From contig CAJTSJ010000015.1 of NCBI GenBank assembly GCA_910578785.1, positions 1 to 64,000 on the forward strand: 64,000 nucleotides of DNA. The letters are read 5' to 3'. Source of the DNA: an uncultured Muribaculum sp. (GTDB lineage Bacteria > Bacteroidota > Bacteroidia > Bacteroidales > Muribaculaceae). The notes below the pieces were generated by a model. That model was not told the DNA's origin, ran no database searches, and saw only the letters and a program-made list of their open reading frames with translations. The translations under genes and the position numbers were made by a program. How positions within the stretch are numbered: position 1 is the first letter of the stretch; every line of letters begins with the position of its first letter. Of the stretch, positions 1-8,632 are shown one piece after another.

Positions 1-36
1 TTGCACTGTGTTTTTCATGGTATTAGATTTAAGGTT

Positions 37-77
37 AATAACAAAGGGCGAGTCGCGATGACTGGCCCTTTGTTATT
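37..77 (+). terminator. Bidirectional intrinsic terminator
   Basis: Two perfect 13-base arms (37-49 and 65-77) form a hairpin and are followed on the + strand by a T run. It probably ends a + strand gene lying outside the window and also serves the convergent GntR gene. Confidence 0.75.
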
Positions 78-104
78 TTTATGCATATTCGGATGACTGT
101 CCGG

Positions 105-449
105 CTATAGGTAAGGCTCGATGTCCTTTGCGGTGACGCCGGCAGTCTTCATCTCGCGGATAAATTCTGGCAGGGTTGTGGCGAAGAATTCCTCGCGCTT
201 TATTCTGTTGATGTTGTTTTTTGCATCGGGCGAAACGAAATATCCGAGTCCGCGTTTCTGATATATCACGTTTTCGGCCTGCATCTCCTCAAACGCTTTG
301 AGCACGGTGCGGTTGTTGACCGACATGGTCACGGACAGTTCTTTTATCGACGGCATACGGCCGTCGGCCACCCATGCGTCGCTTATGATCTGCATGTAGC
401 AGTAGTCGATTATTTGCTTGTATATCGGTTTGTTTTCAGAAAAATCCAT
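105..449 (-). CDS. GntR-family regulator, YtrA-like, short form
   Basis: A 114-residue protein with an N-terminal GntR winged helix (about residues 10-75, with the typical PSIKELS and NNRTVLKAFEEM stretches) and only a short helical tail. This is the YtrA layout, in which a small effector-free regulator controls an adjacent ABC exporter. It lies 5 bases downstream of the permease gene and is co-directional with the ATPase gene, so it is probably the last gene of the operon and represses it. The effector is unknown; cell-envelope stress or an antimicrobial compound is a guess from YtrA relatives. Confidence 0.85.
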   Translation of the reverse strand: MDFSENKPIYKQIIDYCYMQIISDAWVADGRMPSIKELSVTMSVNNRTVLKAFEEMQAENVIYQKRGLGYFVSPDAKNNINRIKREEFFATTLPEFIREMKTAGVTAKDIEPYL

Positions 450-454
450 AGGTC

Positions 455-1255
455 TCAGGCTTGTCGGTTTTTAATGCCGCGATATATCATCGGAATCAGT
501 ACGGCGATGGAAATTGTTCCGAAAATGGCAATTACGTTCAACGTTGCCGGTAAGAGCTCTTGTATAAACTCTTTTGTTATTTCGTCCACTGGTGTCCCGT
601 CTTGAATACGGCTTATTACGCCTCCGTCTGAAAACATCTTGCTGAACATGGTTATGACACCTATGATGGTCATGGCAAAATTAAAGGCGATAACGAATAC
701 GATGGAAAGTATTATGCGGTTCCGTTTTGCTCTCACCACTGTCAGCAATGTAATAAGCGAGCAGGTGACTACGGTAAAGACACCGTAATATGACGCTCGG
801 CTTAATTCTGGACCTATATACTCAAGGGCCTCTTTGGCTTCCGGCGGGAAATTGATGTATGACATGACTGATGCGAGATTCATGGTGCCGAAAACTACGA
901 ATGAGCCTGCCCATCCGGGAATTGATGTTATTAATGGAAGCAGAAGCGCTGCATACAGTATCAGGTAGGTGGCCTGTTCTTTGGCCGTGGCCGGGAGCAT
1001 AGTCTCCACTTCACGTGAACTTTTTATGATTAGGAACAGCGGACCTAAATAGACCATCCAGGAGGCTATGCTGCTGAACGGTGATATCAATATGGCCGGG
1101 AATCCGGCTTTTAATAGGTACCCCCCTGCAAGGGTAAACAAAAACGCAGCTAAGGGATATAATGCCAGTTGCCATTTAAGACGCGGATAGTAGAACCGCG
1201 CCACCATGCCTACTCGCTTCCATGAAAAGCTGTTGTTGGTAGTTATATAGTCCAT
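455..1255 (-). CDS. ABC-2 type exporter permease-like membrane protein
   Basis: A 266-residue protein with about six predicted membrane segments (near 28-48, 56-78, 95-115, 155-175, 180-205 and 236-258) and no soluble domain. I recognise no specific family, but its place between an ABC ATPase (8 bases upstream) and a YtrA-type regulator makes it the likely membrane partner of that ATPase. Transport direction and substrate cannot be read from the sequence; export is inferred from the absence of a binding-protein gene. Confidence 0.7.
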   Translation of the reverse strand: MDYITTNNSFSWKRVGMVARFYYPRLKWQLALYPLAAFLFTLAGGYLLKAGFPAILISPFSSIASWMVYLGPLFLIIKSSREVETMLPATAKEQATYLILYAALLLPLITSIPGWAGSFVVFGTMNLASVMSYINFPPEAKEALEYIGPELSRASYYGVFTVVTCSLITLLTVVRAKRNRIILSIVFVIAFNFAMTIIGVITMFSKMFSDGGVISRIQDGTPVDEITKEFIQELLPATLNVIAIFGTISIAVLIPMIYRGIKNRQA

Positions 1256-1263
1256 ATTAAGTC

Positions 1264-2094
1264 TTATTTAGTAAGTATTTCGATTATACGGTCGCGCGCC
1301 GGGCTTAGCAAAGCATTGTAGAGCAGCGTGTAGTTAAGGGCGGTTTCGTCCTCGCCATGGTTTGGGGCTATAAACTGGTTCAGTCCCATGCGCTGTTCCT
1401 TATACAGGTAGTCGACCGGCGGAACGGGTGAAGTGCGGAATGCAAGGCGCTGTATGATGTCGAAGGTCGACATTGACAGGAGCAACCGGCCTTTCGACAG
1501 CATGATTATGCTGTCGTAGAGGTTCTGAAGCTCAAATACGGTGTGGGTCGACACGATAAGAGTCTGAGTATCGTCGATGCATCGGGCGATGAGATTCTGC
1601 AGGGTCTGTTTTGATGTTATGTCCAGTCCGTTTGTTGGTTCGTCAAGGAGCAGGACTGGTGTGCGCAGCGACAGTGTGTAGGCAAGCTGGGCCTTTTTTC
1701 TATTTCCGAGCGACATGTCTTTCAGCTTTTCCGAACCGTTGAACCCGAAAGCTTCGAGGTTGTCGTGGAGCATGTCCGGATCAAATGTGGGATAGAATAC
1801 AGCGTGTATTTTTGCCATCTCGTTGATGGTGTTTGCCGGAAACGGCATGTTTTCTCCGAGAAAAAATACCAGGTTCGAGACTGATGGCATGCGGTCGGCT
1901 ACATTGCTCCCGTCGATGAGGCATTCACCTTTTTGTGGCTTGAGAAGTCCGGCTATGATGTGCAGCAGGGTGGTCTTGCCCGCTCCGTTTTCTCCTAAGA
2001 GCAGATGGATTCCACTCCCGATGCAGGCAGAGACATTGGACAACGCCTCTGCCCACTTGAAGTAGCCAAACGAAAGTTGGTTAAGTGTTATCAT
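1264..2094 (-). CDS. ABC transporter ATP-binding protein
   Basis: A 276-residue ABC ATPase. The Walker A GENGAGKT lies at 34-41 and the Walker B LLLDEPTNGLD near 148-158. The signature before Walker B is degenerate (MSLGNRKK instead of LSGGQ), as often seen in GntR-linked exporters. The C-terminal 80 residues carry no recognised motif. It is the first gene of the ATPase-permease-GntR set, 11 bases after the TraB-like gene, so transcription probably starts in front of that gene at about 3.09 kb. Confidence 0.88.
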   Translation of the reverse strand: MITLNQLSFGYFKWAEALSNVSACIGSGIHLLLGENGAGKTTLLHIIAGLLKPQKGECLIDGSNVADRMPSVSNLVFFLGENMPFPANTINEMAKIHAVFYPTFDPDMLHDNLEAFGFNGSEKLKDMSLGNRKKAQLAYTLSLRTPVLLLDEPTNGLDITSKQTLQNLIARCIDDTQTLIVSTHTVFELQNLYDSIIMLSKGRLLLSMSTFDIIQRLAFRTSPVPPVDYLYKEQRMGLNQFIAPNHGEDETALNYTLLYNALLSPARDRIIEILTK

Positions 2095-2105
2095 AGAAGA
2101 AGTAA

Positions 2106-2987
2106 TTATTTTACGGGATTAACTGTATAGCCTGCCTTGCGTAACATTTCGATGAGGCCTTTCTCGCCCACGAGGTGCCCGCATCCTACGGCCACAAACA
2201 GCTGGTTTTCGGCCATGGCGGGTATAAGTTGCTTCACCCAGTCGGCGTTGCGTGAGTAAATCAGCTTTTCAGCGCTCTTTTCGTCCATTCCTACTTCGGG
2301 GTCGAACATGATGGCCTTAACCGATTCCAGATTTCCGAGCGTATATGCCATGGCGAGTTCCTGGGCCTTTTTGACTGCGGTGTCGTCCTGGCGCACGGTT
2401 TTCATCAGGTCGGTTATCTGTTCAGTGATGGGCTCGTCGAGAAGCATGTGTGTCTGGAATTCAAGAGTTTCAAAACCTTTTACCGGCTTGCCGAGTTCGC
2501 GGGCCTTGACCTGGATGGTGTTGTCGAGCTGTTCCTGTCCCGTGAAGTCGGGAAATGCGGTCATGGTCTGAAGCACGCCGAGCTGTGTCGAGAGCAGAGC
2601 AGGCTTCATCATGTCCATTTGGGCTACGGTCAGCGCGCCTTGAGTGTATTTGCCGAGTATGGCGTTTACTGAGTCGAGTTGAGCTTCCGACATCAGTTTC
2701 GTCATTGTGCTGTCGGTCGGCGCCATTGCAAGCTGCATCATAAGCTGCTGGGTCTTTATCGGGTCTGACGCAGTCTGCATGTCGATTTCTCCATATACGA
2801 CATCAGAGCCGTTGAGGGCATCCGACAGACCTTTGGTGGTGTCAATTATAGTCACAGGGGCAATGTGGTGGGTGCCGAACAGATATGTGGCGCCTTTGGC
2901 TCCATTACCTTCTACTTTCCACAGAAGTTGTGCGTTGCCGGCCAGTGCCATTACGGAGGCGGCGAGAATGAGGCTAAGTTTCTTCAT
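2106..2987 (-). CDS. TraB/GumN family protein, secreted
   Basis: A 293-residue protein beginning with a signal peptide (MKKLSLILAASVMALAGNAQ). Soon after comes the TraB/GumN start: a strand with LLWKV, then YLFGTHHIAP with the conserved GTxH. A second conserved region near the C terminus contains VGCGHLVGEKGL. The family resembles Tiki-type metalloproteases, and the two GxxH histidines are candidate metal ligands, but the bacterial role is not established. Its own promoter is visible upstream, and the ABC genes follow 11 bases downstream. Confidence 0.85.
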   Translation of the reverse strand: MKKLSLILAASVMALAGNAQLLWKVEGNGAKGATYLFGTHHIAPVTIIDTTKGLSDALNGSDVVYGEIDMQTASDPIKTQQLMMQLAMAPTDSTMTKLMSEAQLDSVNAILGKYTQGALTVAQMDMMKPALLSTQLGVLQTMTAFPDFTGQEQLDNTIQVKARELGKPVKGFETLEFQTHMLLDEPITEQITDLMKTVRQDDTAVKKAQELAMAYTLGNLESVKAIMFDPEVGMDEKSAEKLIYSRNADWVKQLIPAMAENQLFVAVGCGHLVGEKGLIEMLRKAGYTVNPVK

Positions 2988-3089
2988 AATTAAATGAAAT
3001 TTATGGTTTATGTCTGTTTTTAAATTATTAATGTAGAAACATTGTTCCTGATTAGTTGTTTTGTAGTGGTGTAGTCAAGTACACTACTG

Positions 3090-3121
3090 CAAAGGTATGG
3101 GCAAAAAATAAGACTTGCAAA
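3090..3121 (-). promoter_or_regulatory. Promoter of the TraB-ABC-GntR unit
   Basis: On the - strand TTTG (3118-3121) is followed after 20 bases by TACCTTTG (3090-3097), an exact match to the Bacteroidetes housekeeping consensus. The -33 box lies inside the terminator arm of the bcp unit. Confidence 0.7.
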
Positions 3122-3149
3122 TTTTTTAAGAAAAAAATGCAAGTCTTAT
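3108..3149 (-). terminator. Terminator of the GH43-bcp unit
   Basis: Perfect 12-base arms (3108-3119 and 3138-3149) with an A/T-rich loop, followed on the - strand by a T run. It lies 46 bases past the bcp stop codon. Confidence 0.75.
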
Positions 3150-3195
3150 CGGTAAAAATATACCGGTTTATCGTGTCGCGATGGCTACAGACATG

Positions 3196-3648
3196 CTATT
3201 CGGCAAGTATCTGAGAAGCATGGTCCTTGGTTTTCACCTCTTTAGGGGTGATGATGCGTTCGATTGTTCCTTCCGGACTGATGATGAATGTGGTGCGGAA
3301 TGTGCCCATATATTTGCGTCCGTACATCGACTTTTCGCCCCAAACGCCAAATTCCTCTACAAGCTTATGGTCGGTGTCGGCTACAAGCGGGAAGGGCAGA
3401 GAGTTCTTTTCGATAAACTTCTGGTGGCTTTTTTCGCTGTCGACACTTACTCCGATCACCTGGTATCCGGCCTCGATGAGTGCGTGGTAGTTGTCGCGCA
3501 GATTGCATGCCTGTGCTGTGCATCCGCTGGTGCTGTCTTTCGGATAGAAATACAGTGCGATGGTCTTGCCGGGATAGTCGCTCCGGCGCACTTCCTTGCC
3601 GTTCTGGTCGAGACCCAACAGGTCGGGTGCCTTATCTCCTACGTTCAT
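3196..3648 (-). CDS. bcp: Thioredoxin-dependent peroxiredoxin (BCP/PrxQ type)
   Basis: A 150-residue AhpC/TSA-family protein of normal BCP length. The peroxidatic cysteine is C43 in the STSGCTAQAC motif and the resolving cysteine is C48, the helix-alpha2 CxxxxC spacing of PrxQ enzymes. It reduces peroxides in the cytoplasm using thioredoxin. It lies 12 bases after the GH43-like gene, probably co-transcribed with it, and is followed by a strong terminator. Confidence 0.93.
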   Translation of the reverse strand: MNVGDKAPDLLGLDQNGKEVRRSDYPGKTIALYFYPKDSTSGCTAQACNLRDNYHALIEAGYQVIGVSVDSEKSHQKFIEKNSLPFPLVADTDHKLVEEFGVWGEKSMYGRKYMGTFRTTFIISPEGTIERIITPKEVKTKDHASQILAE

Positions 3649-3660
3649 GATAGTGTCTGA

Positions 3661-4707
3661 TTATTTGATTTGGTCTTTGAGGGCTTCAGGCACGCCGTAT
3701 GCCTTGGTCAGGCGTTCGAGTTCGGTGCGTGTGATGGGAATCACCGTACCGTGGCGCGGGTGGAAGTCCATGCTTACCGGCTCGTTTACTTTGGTGAAGT
3801 TCTTTAGGTCGGTCGATTCGGTGAAGTCGTAGCGGCCGTTGGTGTAAACGTCGTACATAAGGATGTACTTGTCCTGTCCGATGAGTTTGAAAGTGCCTGC
3901 ACCTTCAACTGCGTCAGTGGTCTGCTGCTTGTAGTCGGGGTCTTCTTCCCACTGTCCGGACGTCAGGTCGGCCGTGGTAGCTGTCTTAATGCCGTTGCCG
4001 TGTCCTTCGGTCTTGTAGAACAGGTGGTATACGCCGTCTTTGTAGACAATGTCGCCGTCGATGCACGAAAGCTTGTTTTCGGGAATGAACAGCGGCTGCG
4101 GCTCGCCTTCGATGTCGGTAAATTCGGGATTGGCATAGGCGTAGTAGATTACGTCGGGGCCGTCGCCGTACTGCATCGACCAGTATACCATATATTTACC
4201 TGCCTTTGCATTGTAGATGGTCTGCGGAGCCCATACTCGTTTCAGATTTTCCTGACCTTCATATTTCTTCTGCATGTTGATTACTGAGTGGTCCCAGTTG
4301 ATGAGGTCGGGGCTCTTGAGCATCACCATGGCGCGGTTCGAGCTCCAGCCGTTGCCCGACACCATGTCGGTCAGCACCATGTAGAAGTTGTTGTCGCCGT
4401 TCTCGCCACGGAGTATGTGCGGGTCGCGCACTCCGCCGGTCGAGCTGATTACCTTTGAGTCGATGACGGGTTTGTTGTCGTTGAGGGCATAGTAATTGTA
4501 GCCGTCGAGGCTGATGCCGTAGCACACTGCTTCCTGCGAGATGTGGTTGCCTGTGAAGTATGTGAACAGGTAGGCCACGGGTACGGTGTCGTTGACTGCG
4601 GCCGCATCGGTTTCGGCCGACGTTTTCGCTCCTGACTGGCATCCGGTCATTCCGGCCAAAGCTAAGCCTGCTACCGATGCAAAAAAGATTTTTTTGAGTG
4701 AGGTCAT
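3661..4707 (-). CDS. Glycoside hydrolase family 43-like lipoprotein
   Basis: About 348 residues. The start at 4707 gives a clean lipoprotein signal with C23 in GMTGC; an upstream ATG at 4725 adds only six residues. Five-bladed-propeller features of GH43 are visible: GGVRDPHIL, RVWAPQ, CIDGDIV and DAVEGAGTFKL, the last holding the likely catalytic acid Glu. Activity on arabinose- or xylose-containing glycans is typical of the family, but specificity cannot be read. It lies 34 bases after the 3' end of tRNA-Arg with no obvious promoter of its own. Confidence 0.8.
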   Translation of the reverse strand: MTSLKKIFFASVAGLALAGMTGCQSGAKTSAETDAAAVNDTVPVAYLFTYFTGNHISQEAVCYGISLDGYNYYALNDNKPVIDSKVISSTGGVRDPHILRGENGDNNFYMVLTDMVSGNGWSSNRAMVMLKSPDLINWDHSVINMQKKYEGQENLKRVWAPQTIYNAKAGKYMVYWSMQYGDGPDVIYYAYANPEFTDIEGEPQPLFIPENKLSCIDGDIVYKDGVYHLFYKTEGHGNGIKTATTADLTSGQWEEDPDYKQQTTDAVEGAGTFKLIGQDKYILMYDVYTNGRYDFTESTDLKNFTKVNEPVSMDFHPRHGTVIPITRTELERLTKAYGVPEALKDQIK

Positions 4708-4741
4708 GGTGATAATGGTTGTCAATAAATAGTGAAGAAAG

Positions 4742-4813
4742 TAGCCCGGAGCGGAATCGAACCGCTATCTAAGGTTTAGGAAACCTCTATTCTATCCGTT
4801 GAACTACCGGGCC
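4742..4813 (-). tRNA. tRNA-Arg (anticodon CCT)
   Basis: The - strand folds as a full cloverleaf: acceptor GGCCCGG pairing with CCGGGCT (one G-T closing pair), anticodon arm GAGGT-TTCCTAA-ACCTT giving anticodon CCT, and T arm AGCGG-TTCGATT-CCGCT. CCA is not encoded. It would read the AGG codon. Confidence 0.95.
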
Positions 4814-4855
4814 GTGTCTGGATATGTATGGCTCGAAAGTCGGCCATCAGGACTA

Positions 4856-4863
4856 CAAAGTTA
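4856..4863 (-). promoter_or_regulatory. -7 box for tRNA-Arg
   Basis: TAACTTTG on the - strand, an exact TAnnTTTG match, lies 42 bases before the tRNA. The -33 box is weak. Confidence 0.5.
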
Positions 4864-4891
4864 CAGAAAAAATCATTAAAAACGATAAATT

Positions 4892-5617
4892 TCAGTCGAA
4901 AAGTCTGCGCAGCACGTCAAGAGAGTTCAATGACGACAGCGATGCATAGTGGAGCGAATAGTAGTCGAGTATCGAGGTCAGTATCTGACGCCGCTGTTCG
5001 CGGTTGAAGCGGAACAGATGCAGATTGTCCCATGTCATTCTCGACAGCATCGCCACGCTGCGGGCTTCAGATGCCTCAAGGTAGCGGCCGTGGATGGGCG
5101 GAACGTCGCGGAATATGGCGTCGACAAGGTCGAAAACGCGCCCGTCGCGATAGCTTGATGTGTCGGGCTGTATACCCAGAAAGTAGCCCAAACGGTACAG
5201 AAATGCCAGATGAAAATTGGCCGTGCCACGCCGCATGTCGCTCAGCCTTGTGATGCCGTCTTCAATGAATGAATAGAGATTGTCGTCTTCGGCGCCTTCG
5301 GCGAGGACTATGCCGAGTATCTCGGCCAGAAACATGCCCATGGCCATTTTCGCCGGATCGGCATGCAGTCCGGCAAGCTGGCGCTTTACTTTGATTTCGC
5401 GAATGGAGGGTATGTCGCGGTCGTTGCGGAGGTCGACTATGCACTCCAGAAGGCTCAGTGGCATGGTTATGGCACGTCGGCGGTTGGCCTCGCGCGATGT
5501 GCCTGATCCTATCAGTAGCGACATCCGGCCGCGTTGGCGCGTATAGACCACCAGTATGTTGTGGCGGTCGTTGTACTTGATGGTGCGTAGCGCTATGCAG
5601 TCAATAGGTGTGAGCAT
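4892..5617 (-). CDS. recO: DNA repair protein RecO
   Basis: A 241-residue RecO of usual length. The N-terminal OB fold is seen in CIALRTIKYNDRHNILVVYT and the R-rich stretch that follows, with the helical C-terminal domain behind it. It anneals SSB-coated single strands and, with RecF/RecR, loads RecA in recombinational repair. It stands alone; a -7 box on the - strand at 5639-5646 precedes it, and the tRNA-Arg gene follows. Confidence 0.92.
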   Translation of the reverse strand: MLTPIDCIALRTIKYNDRHNILVVYTRQRGRMSLLIGSGTSREANRRRAITMPLSLLECIVDLRNDRDIPSIREIKVKRQLAGLHADPAKMAMGMFLAEILGIVLAEGAEDDNLYSFIEDGITRLSDMRRGTANFHLAFLYRLGYFLGIQPDTSSYRDGRVFDLVDAIFRDVPPIHGRYLEASEARSVAMLSRMTWDNLHLFRFNREQRRQILTSILDYYSLHYASLSSLNSLDVLRRLFD

Positions 5618-5638
5618 GTCGGTAGGGTAAAGTTATTG

Positions 5639-5646
5639 CAAAGGTA
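5639..5646 (-). promoter_or_regulatory. -7 box for recO
   Basis: TACCTTTG on the - strand, 21 bases before the recO start. No clear -33 box. It faces an identical box of the divergent GH2 gene. Confidence 0.45.
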
Positions 5647-5668
5647 GGCAAAAATCATGTTTTTTGTC

Positions 5669-5676
5669 TACCTTTG
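5669..5676 (+). promoter_or_regulatory. -7 box for the GH2 gene
   Basis: TACCTTTG on the + strand, 34 bases before the GH2 start codon. The -33 region does not match, which would fit activator dependence, but this is inference. Confidence 0.45.
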
Positions 5677-5710
5677 TGGTAATTAACATTAAACCAAATA
5701 TTCTTGCATT

Positions 5711-8122
5711 ATGAATTTTGCGAAACTGATTTTATTGACTGTTTCAGTTCTTGCCTGCATTCCGTCGGCAATGGCGCAGCTGTCGTTCGGACGGGCGGAG
5801 AATTTTAACGACGGATGGCTGTTTCAGAAAGCCGACAGCTCATCCATGTCGTCGCCTGACTTTAACGATGAGCGCTGGCGTAAACTTGATCTGCCCCACG
5901 ACTGGTCGATAGAAGGACGACTGTCGCCTACGCTCAACAGCTGTACGGGCTATCTGCCGGGTGGCATAGCATGGTACCGCAAGCATTTTACCGTCAATGA
6001 CAGTCTGCCGGTGCATTATATATATTTTGAAGGCGTTTATAACCGCAGCGAGGTCTATCTCAACGGACATCTGCTGGGCAAGCGTCCTAACGGCTATGTG
6101 TCGTTCTACTACGATATGACCCCGTATCTGCGCGAGGGCGACAATGTGCTTGCCGTGAGGGTCGACCACAGCCGAGAGGCCGACTCGCGATGGTATACCG
6201 GTTCGGGCATATACCGCGATGTCTATATGGTAGGTGCCGACAAGGTCCATTTCGCTCCATGGGGATTGGGGTGGTATGCCTCGTCGCTCACCGACAAGAA
6301 GGGCGTGGTGACGGTGGAGCTTTCTGCCGTTGACGGCACTGTGGCCGGTAAATCGAAGCTCAAGGGCCTGGTCGAGCTGCTTGACGCCGACGGCCGTCGC
6401 GTGGCCAAAGGCTCGGTAGGCATGAAGGCCGGCGAAGCGGTTAAGGTAAATCTCAACGTGGCCAAACCTCACCGATGGAATCTTGATGATCCCTATCTAT
6501 ATACGTTGCGTGCCGTGCTTACGGCTGACGGGGCGGTGGTCGACAGTGCTTCCGCGCGTGTCGGTCTGCGTACCCTGGAATTTTCGCCCGATAACGGCTT
6601 CGCACTTAACGGACGCAATATGAAAGTCAAGGGAGTGTGTCTGCACCACGATGCAGGTACGCTCGGTGCAGTAGTGCCCAAGGAAGTGTGGCACCGTAGG
6701 TTGATGAACCTAAAGGCTATCGGCGCGAACGCTATCCGCATGAGCCACAATCCGCAGGCTCCCGTGCTTTATGACCTTTGCGACGAGCTTGGATTTCTCG
6801 TGATGGATGAAGGCAGCGACGAATGGGAATTTCCAAAGCGCAAATGGGTCGAGGGCTGGAACAAGGGCACGCCTAAATACGAAGGCACTTATGATTTCTT
6901 CGAAGAGTGGATTGACCGCGACATCACCGACATAGTGCGCCGCGACCGCAATCACCCCTCGATATTCCTCTGGAGCGTGGGCAACGAGGTGGACTATCCC
7001 AACGACCCGTACTCGCATCCTATACTTGACGGCTCGTCGATTAACCAGCCTATGTATGGCGGTTACAATCCTGACGCTCCGGATGCCGCCCGCATCGGCG
7101 AGATAGCCAAGCGTCTGGCGGCGGTGATTCGCGCTGTCGACACGTCGCGTCCTGTGACGGGTGCGCTTGCCGGAGTAGTGATGTCCAATGAGACAGACTA
7201 TCCTCAGGCGGTCGACGTGGTCGGCTACAACTATACCGAAAACCGCTATGCCCAGGACCATGCCGCATATCCCGACCGCATAATTTACGGCAGTGAGAAC
7301 GGCCAGGGTTTCGACGCATGGAAGGCTGTCCGCGACAATGACTACATATTCGGCCAGTTTATCTGGACAGGAACCGACTATCTCGGAGAGTCCGGGGCAT
7401 GGCCGTCGCGCGGACTGCACACCGGTCTGCTGGATTTTGGAAGTTTCGCCAAACCTCGCGGAAAGTTCCGTGCATCGCTCTGGTGTGAACAGCCTGTGGC
7501 CTATCTCGGCACATATCCGAAGCCCCGCCGTGGCAATCACATGTCTATCGATGCTCCCGGATTGTGGAACTATGAGCCCGGTGAGACCATTCGCGTTGTG
7601 TGCTACACCAATGCTCCCTCGGCCCGGCTGCTTCTTGACGGCAAGGCGATCGGAGCCGTCAAGCCTTATGACGACACGGTGGGAATGATTCATTGGGACG
7701 TGCCTTTCAGCCCGGGTGCTCTAAGTGTCGAAGCCCTCGACGCCGACGGCAAAGTTCTGGCCTCGGATACAATCCGCACAAGCGGACGTCCGTATGCTCT
7801 TACGGTCGCTTCCGATGTTGATTCGCTCGATGCCGACTGTTCTGTAGCGCATCTGACCATTGAGGTTGTGGATGAGAACGGCATTCCGGTGCGCCTTGCC
7901 GACAATAATGTCACCTGCCTTATCGACGGACCGCTTGAACTGCTCGGACTTGAAGGTTCGGACAATACAGACATGGGCAACTACCGCGACAATCAGCAGC
8001 GCGTCTACGAAGGTCGCCTTCTCGCCTACGTCAAATCCAAAAAGGGTCAGACCGGCAAAGCCACCGTGCGCCTGACTTCGCCCATGCTCAAATCAGCCGT
8101 CGCCACCATTACCGTAAAATAA
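5711..8122 (+). CDS. Glycoside hydrolase family 2, beta-galactosidase-like, secreted
   Basis: An 803-residue GH2 enzyme with a signal peptide ending near SAMAQ. Order: jelly-roll sugar-binding domain (about 25-190), immunoglobulin-like domain (about 195-295), TIM barrel (about 300-590), then a DUF4982-like domain and a C-terminal Ig-like domain. The acid/base is E426 in WSVGNEVD and the nucleophile is E529 in YGSENGQ. Members of this architecture cleave beta-galactosides or related links in host or plant glycans, probably in the periplasm. It is not flanked by SusC/SusD genes, so it is not part of a standard polysaccharide locus. Confidence 0.9.
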   Translation: MNFAKLILLTVSVLACIPSAMAQLSFGRAENFNDGWLFQKADSSSMSSPDFNDERWRKLDLPHDWSIEGRLSPTLNSCTGYLPGGIAWYRKHFTVNDSLPVHYIYFEGVYNRSEVYLNGHLLGKRPNGYVSFYYDMTPYLREGDNVLAVRVDHSREADSRWYTGSGIYRDVYMVGADKVHFAPWGLGWYASSLTDKKGVVTVELSAVDGTVAGKSKLKGLVELLDADGRRVAKGSVGMKAGEAVKVNLNVAKPHRWNLDDPYLYTLRAVLTADGAVVDSASARVGLRTLEFSPDNGFALNGRNMKVKGVCLHHDAGTLGAVVPKEVWHRRLMNLKAIGANAIRMSHNPQAPVLYDLCDELGFLVMDEGSDEWEFPKRKWVEGWNKGTPKYEGTYDFFEEWIDRDITDIVRRDRNHPSIFLWSVGNEVDYPNDPYSHPILDGSSINQPMYGGYNPDAPDAARIGEIAKRLAAVIRAVDTSRPVTGALAGVVMSNETDYPQAVDVVGYNYTENRYAQDHAAYPDRIIYGSENGQGFDAWKAVRDNDYIFGQFIWTGTDYLGESGAWPSRGLHTGLLDFGSFAKPRGKFRASLWCEQPVAYLGTYPKPRRGNHMSIDAPGLWNYEPGETIRVVCYTNAPSARLLLDGKAIGAVKPYDDTVGMIHWDVPFSPGALSVEALDADGKVLASDTIRTSGRPYALTVASDVDSLDADCSVAHLTIEVVDENGIPVRLADNNVTCLIDGPLELLGLEGSDNTDMGNYRDNQQRVYEGRLLAYVKSKKGQTGKATVRLTSPMLKSAVATITVK

Positions 8123-8165
8123 CCCAGCCCCAAATACTGATTCTGGGGAATTATAAACTTGGTAG

Positions 8166-8198
8166 CCGGGCAATGAGTCCTAAAACTTCATTGTCCGG
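8166..8198 (+). terminator. Hairpin after the GH2 gene
   Basis: Arms CCGGGCAATGA (8166-8176) and TCATTGTCCGG (8188-8198) pair over 11 bases with one G-T. No T run follows, so termination strength is uncertain. Confidence 0.5.
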
Positions 8199-8251
8199 CC
8201 TGATATCATGTAAATACTGCGTAATGCCGTCCTTATGCTTTGAATTGGCTG

Positions 8252-8632
8252 TCAATCAGTATTGTTGTGCTCTTGATTGTAAAGCCTTTCGTATTCCGAA
8301 ATGATTTGTTCAATGTCTGTTTTTAGTTTAGGGATATGACGTATGACCAGACTCCACAAAAAATCAGGCTGAACATTGTCATATGCATGTATTATTCTGT
8401 TGCGTGTGTCGATTATTGCTCTTGCATTCGGAATATCCACAGATGGGTCGGTTTTTCTAATACGGTTTATGGCCTCTCCCATTATTTCAACTTTCCTTTC
8501 AACTACGCATCTACGCATTATGTCCTTTTCAAACATGTCGTATCTTGGCGGATAGCCGATGAAACAGTTTTGCATGTCGTTTATTGCGTCTAACACATCT
8601 TGTAGGTAGACCAGGATTTCTTCATTGGCCAT
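8252..8632 (-). CDS. hepT: HepT-like HEPN toxin (DUF86)
   Basis: A 126-residue all-helical HEPN-domain protein. The catalytic Rx4H motif is R77-NRII-H82, followed by A-Y84, the typical RNase signature of HepT. In this family the toxin degrades RNA and is held inactive by AMPylation of the conserved tyrosine by its MntA partner. Its start overlaps the end of the MntA-like gene by 11 bases, so the two are translationally coupled. Confidence 0.88.
   Translation of the reverse strand: MANEEILVYLQDVLDAINDMQNCFIGYPPRYDMFEKDIMRRCVVERKVEIMGEAINRIRKTDPSVDIPNARAIIDTRNRIIHAYDNVQPDFLWSLVIRHIPKLKTDIEQIISEYERLYNQEHNNTD

Noticed and set aside
1..104. Possible end of a + strand gene at the left edge
   Set aside because: Too little sequence to recognise a protein; only the terminator hairpin at 37-77 is supported.
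6710..7693. Long open frame (327 codons) antisense to the GH2 gene
   Set aside because: It is the shadow of a high-GC3 coding region on the other strand; no protein family features.
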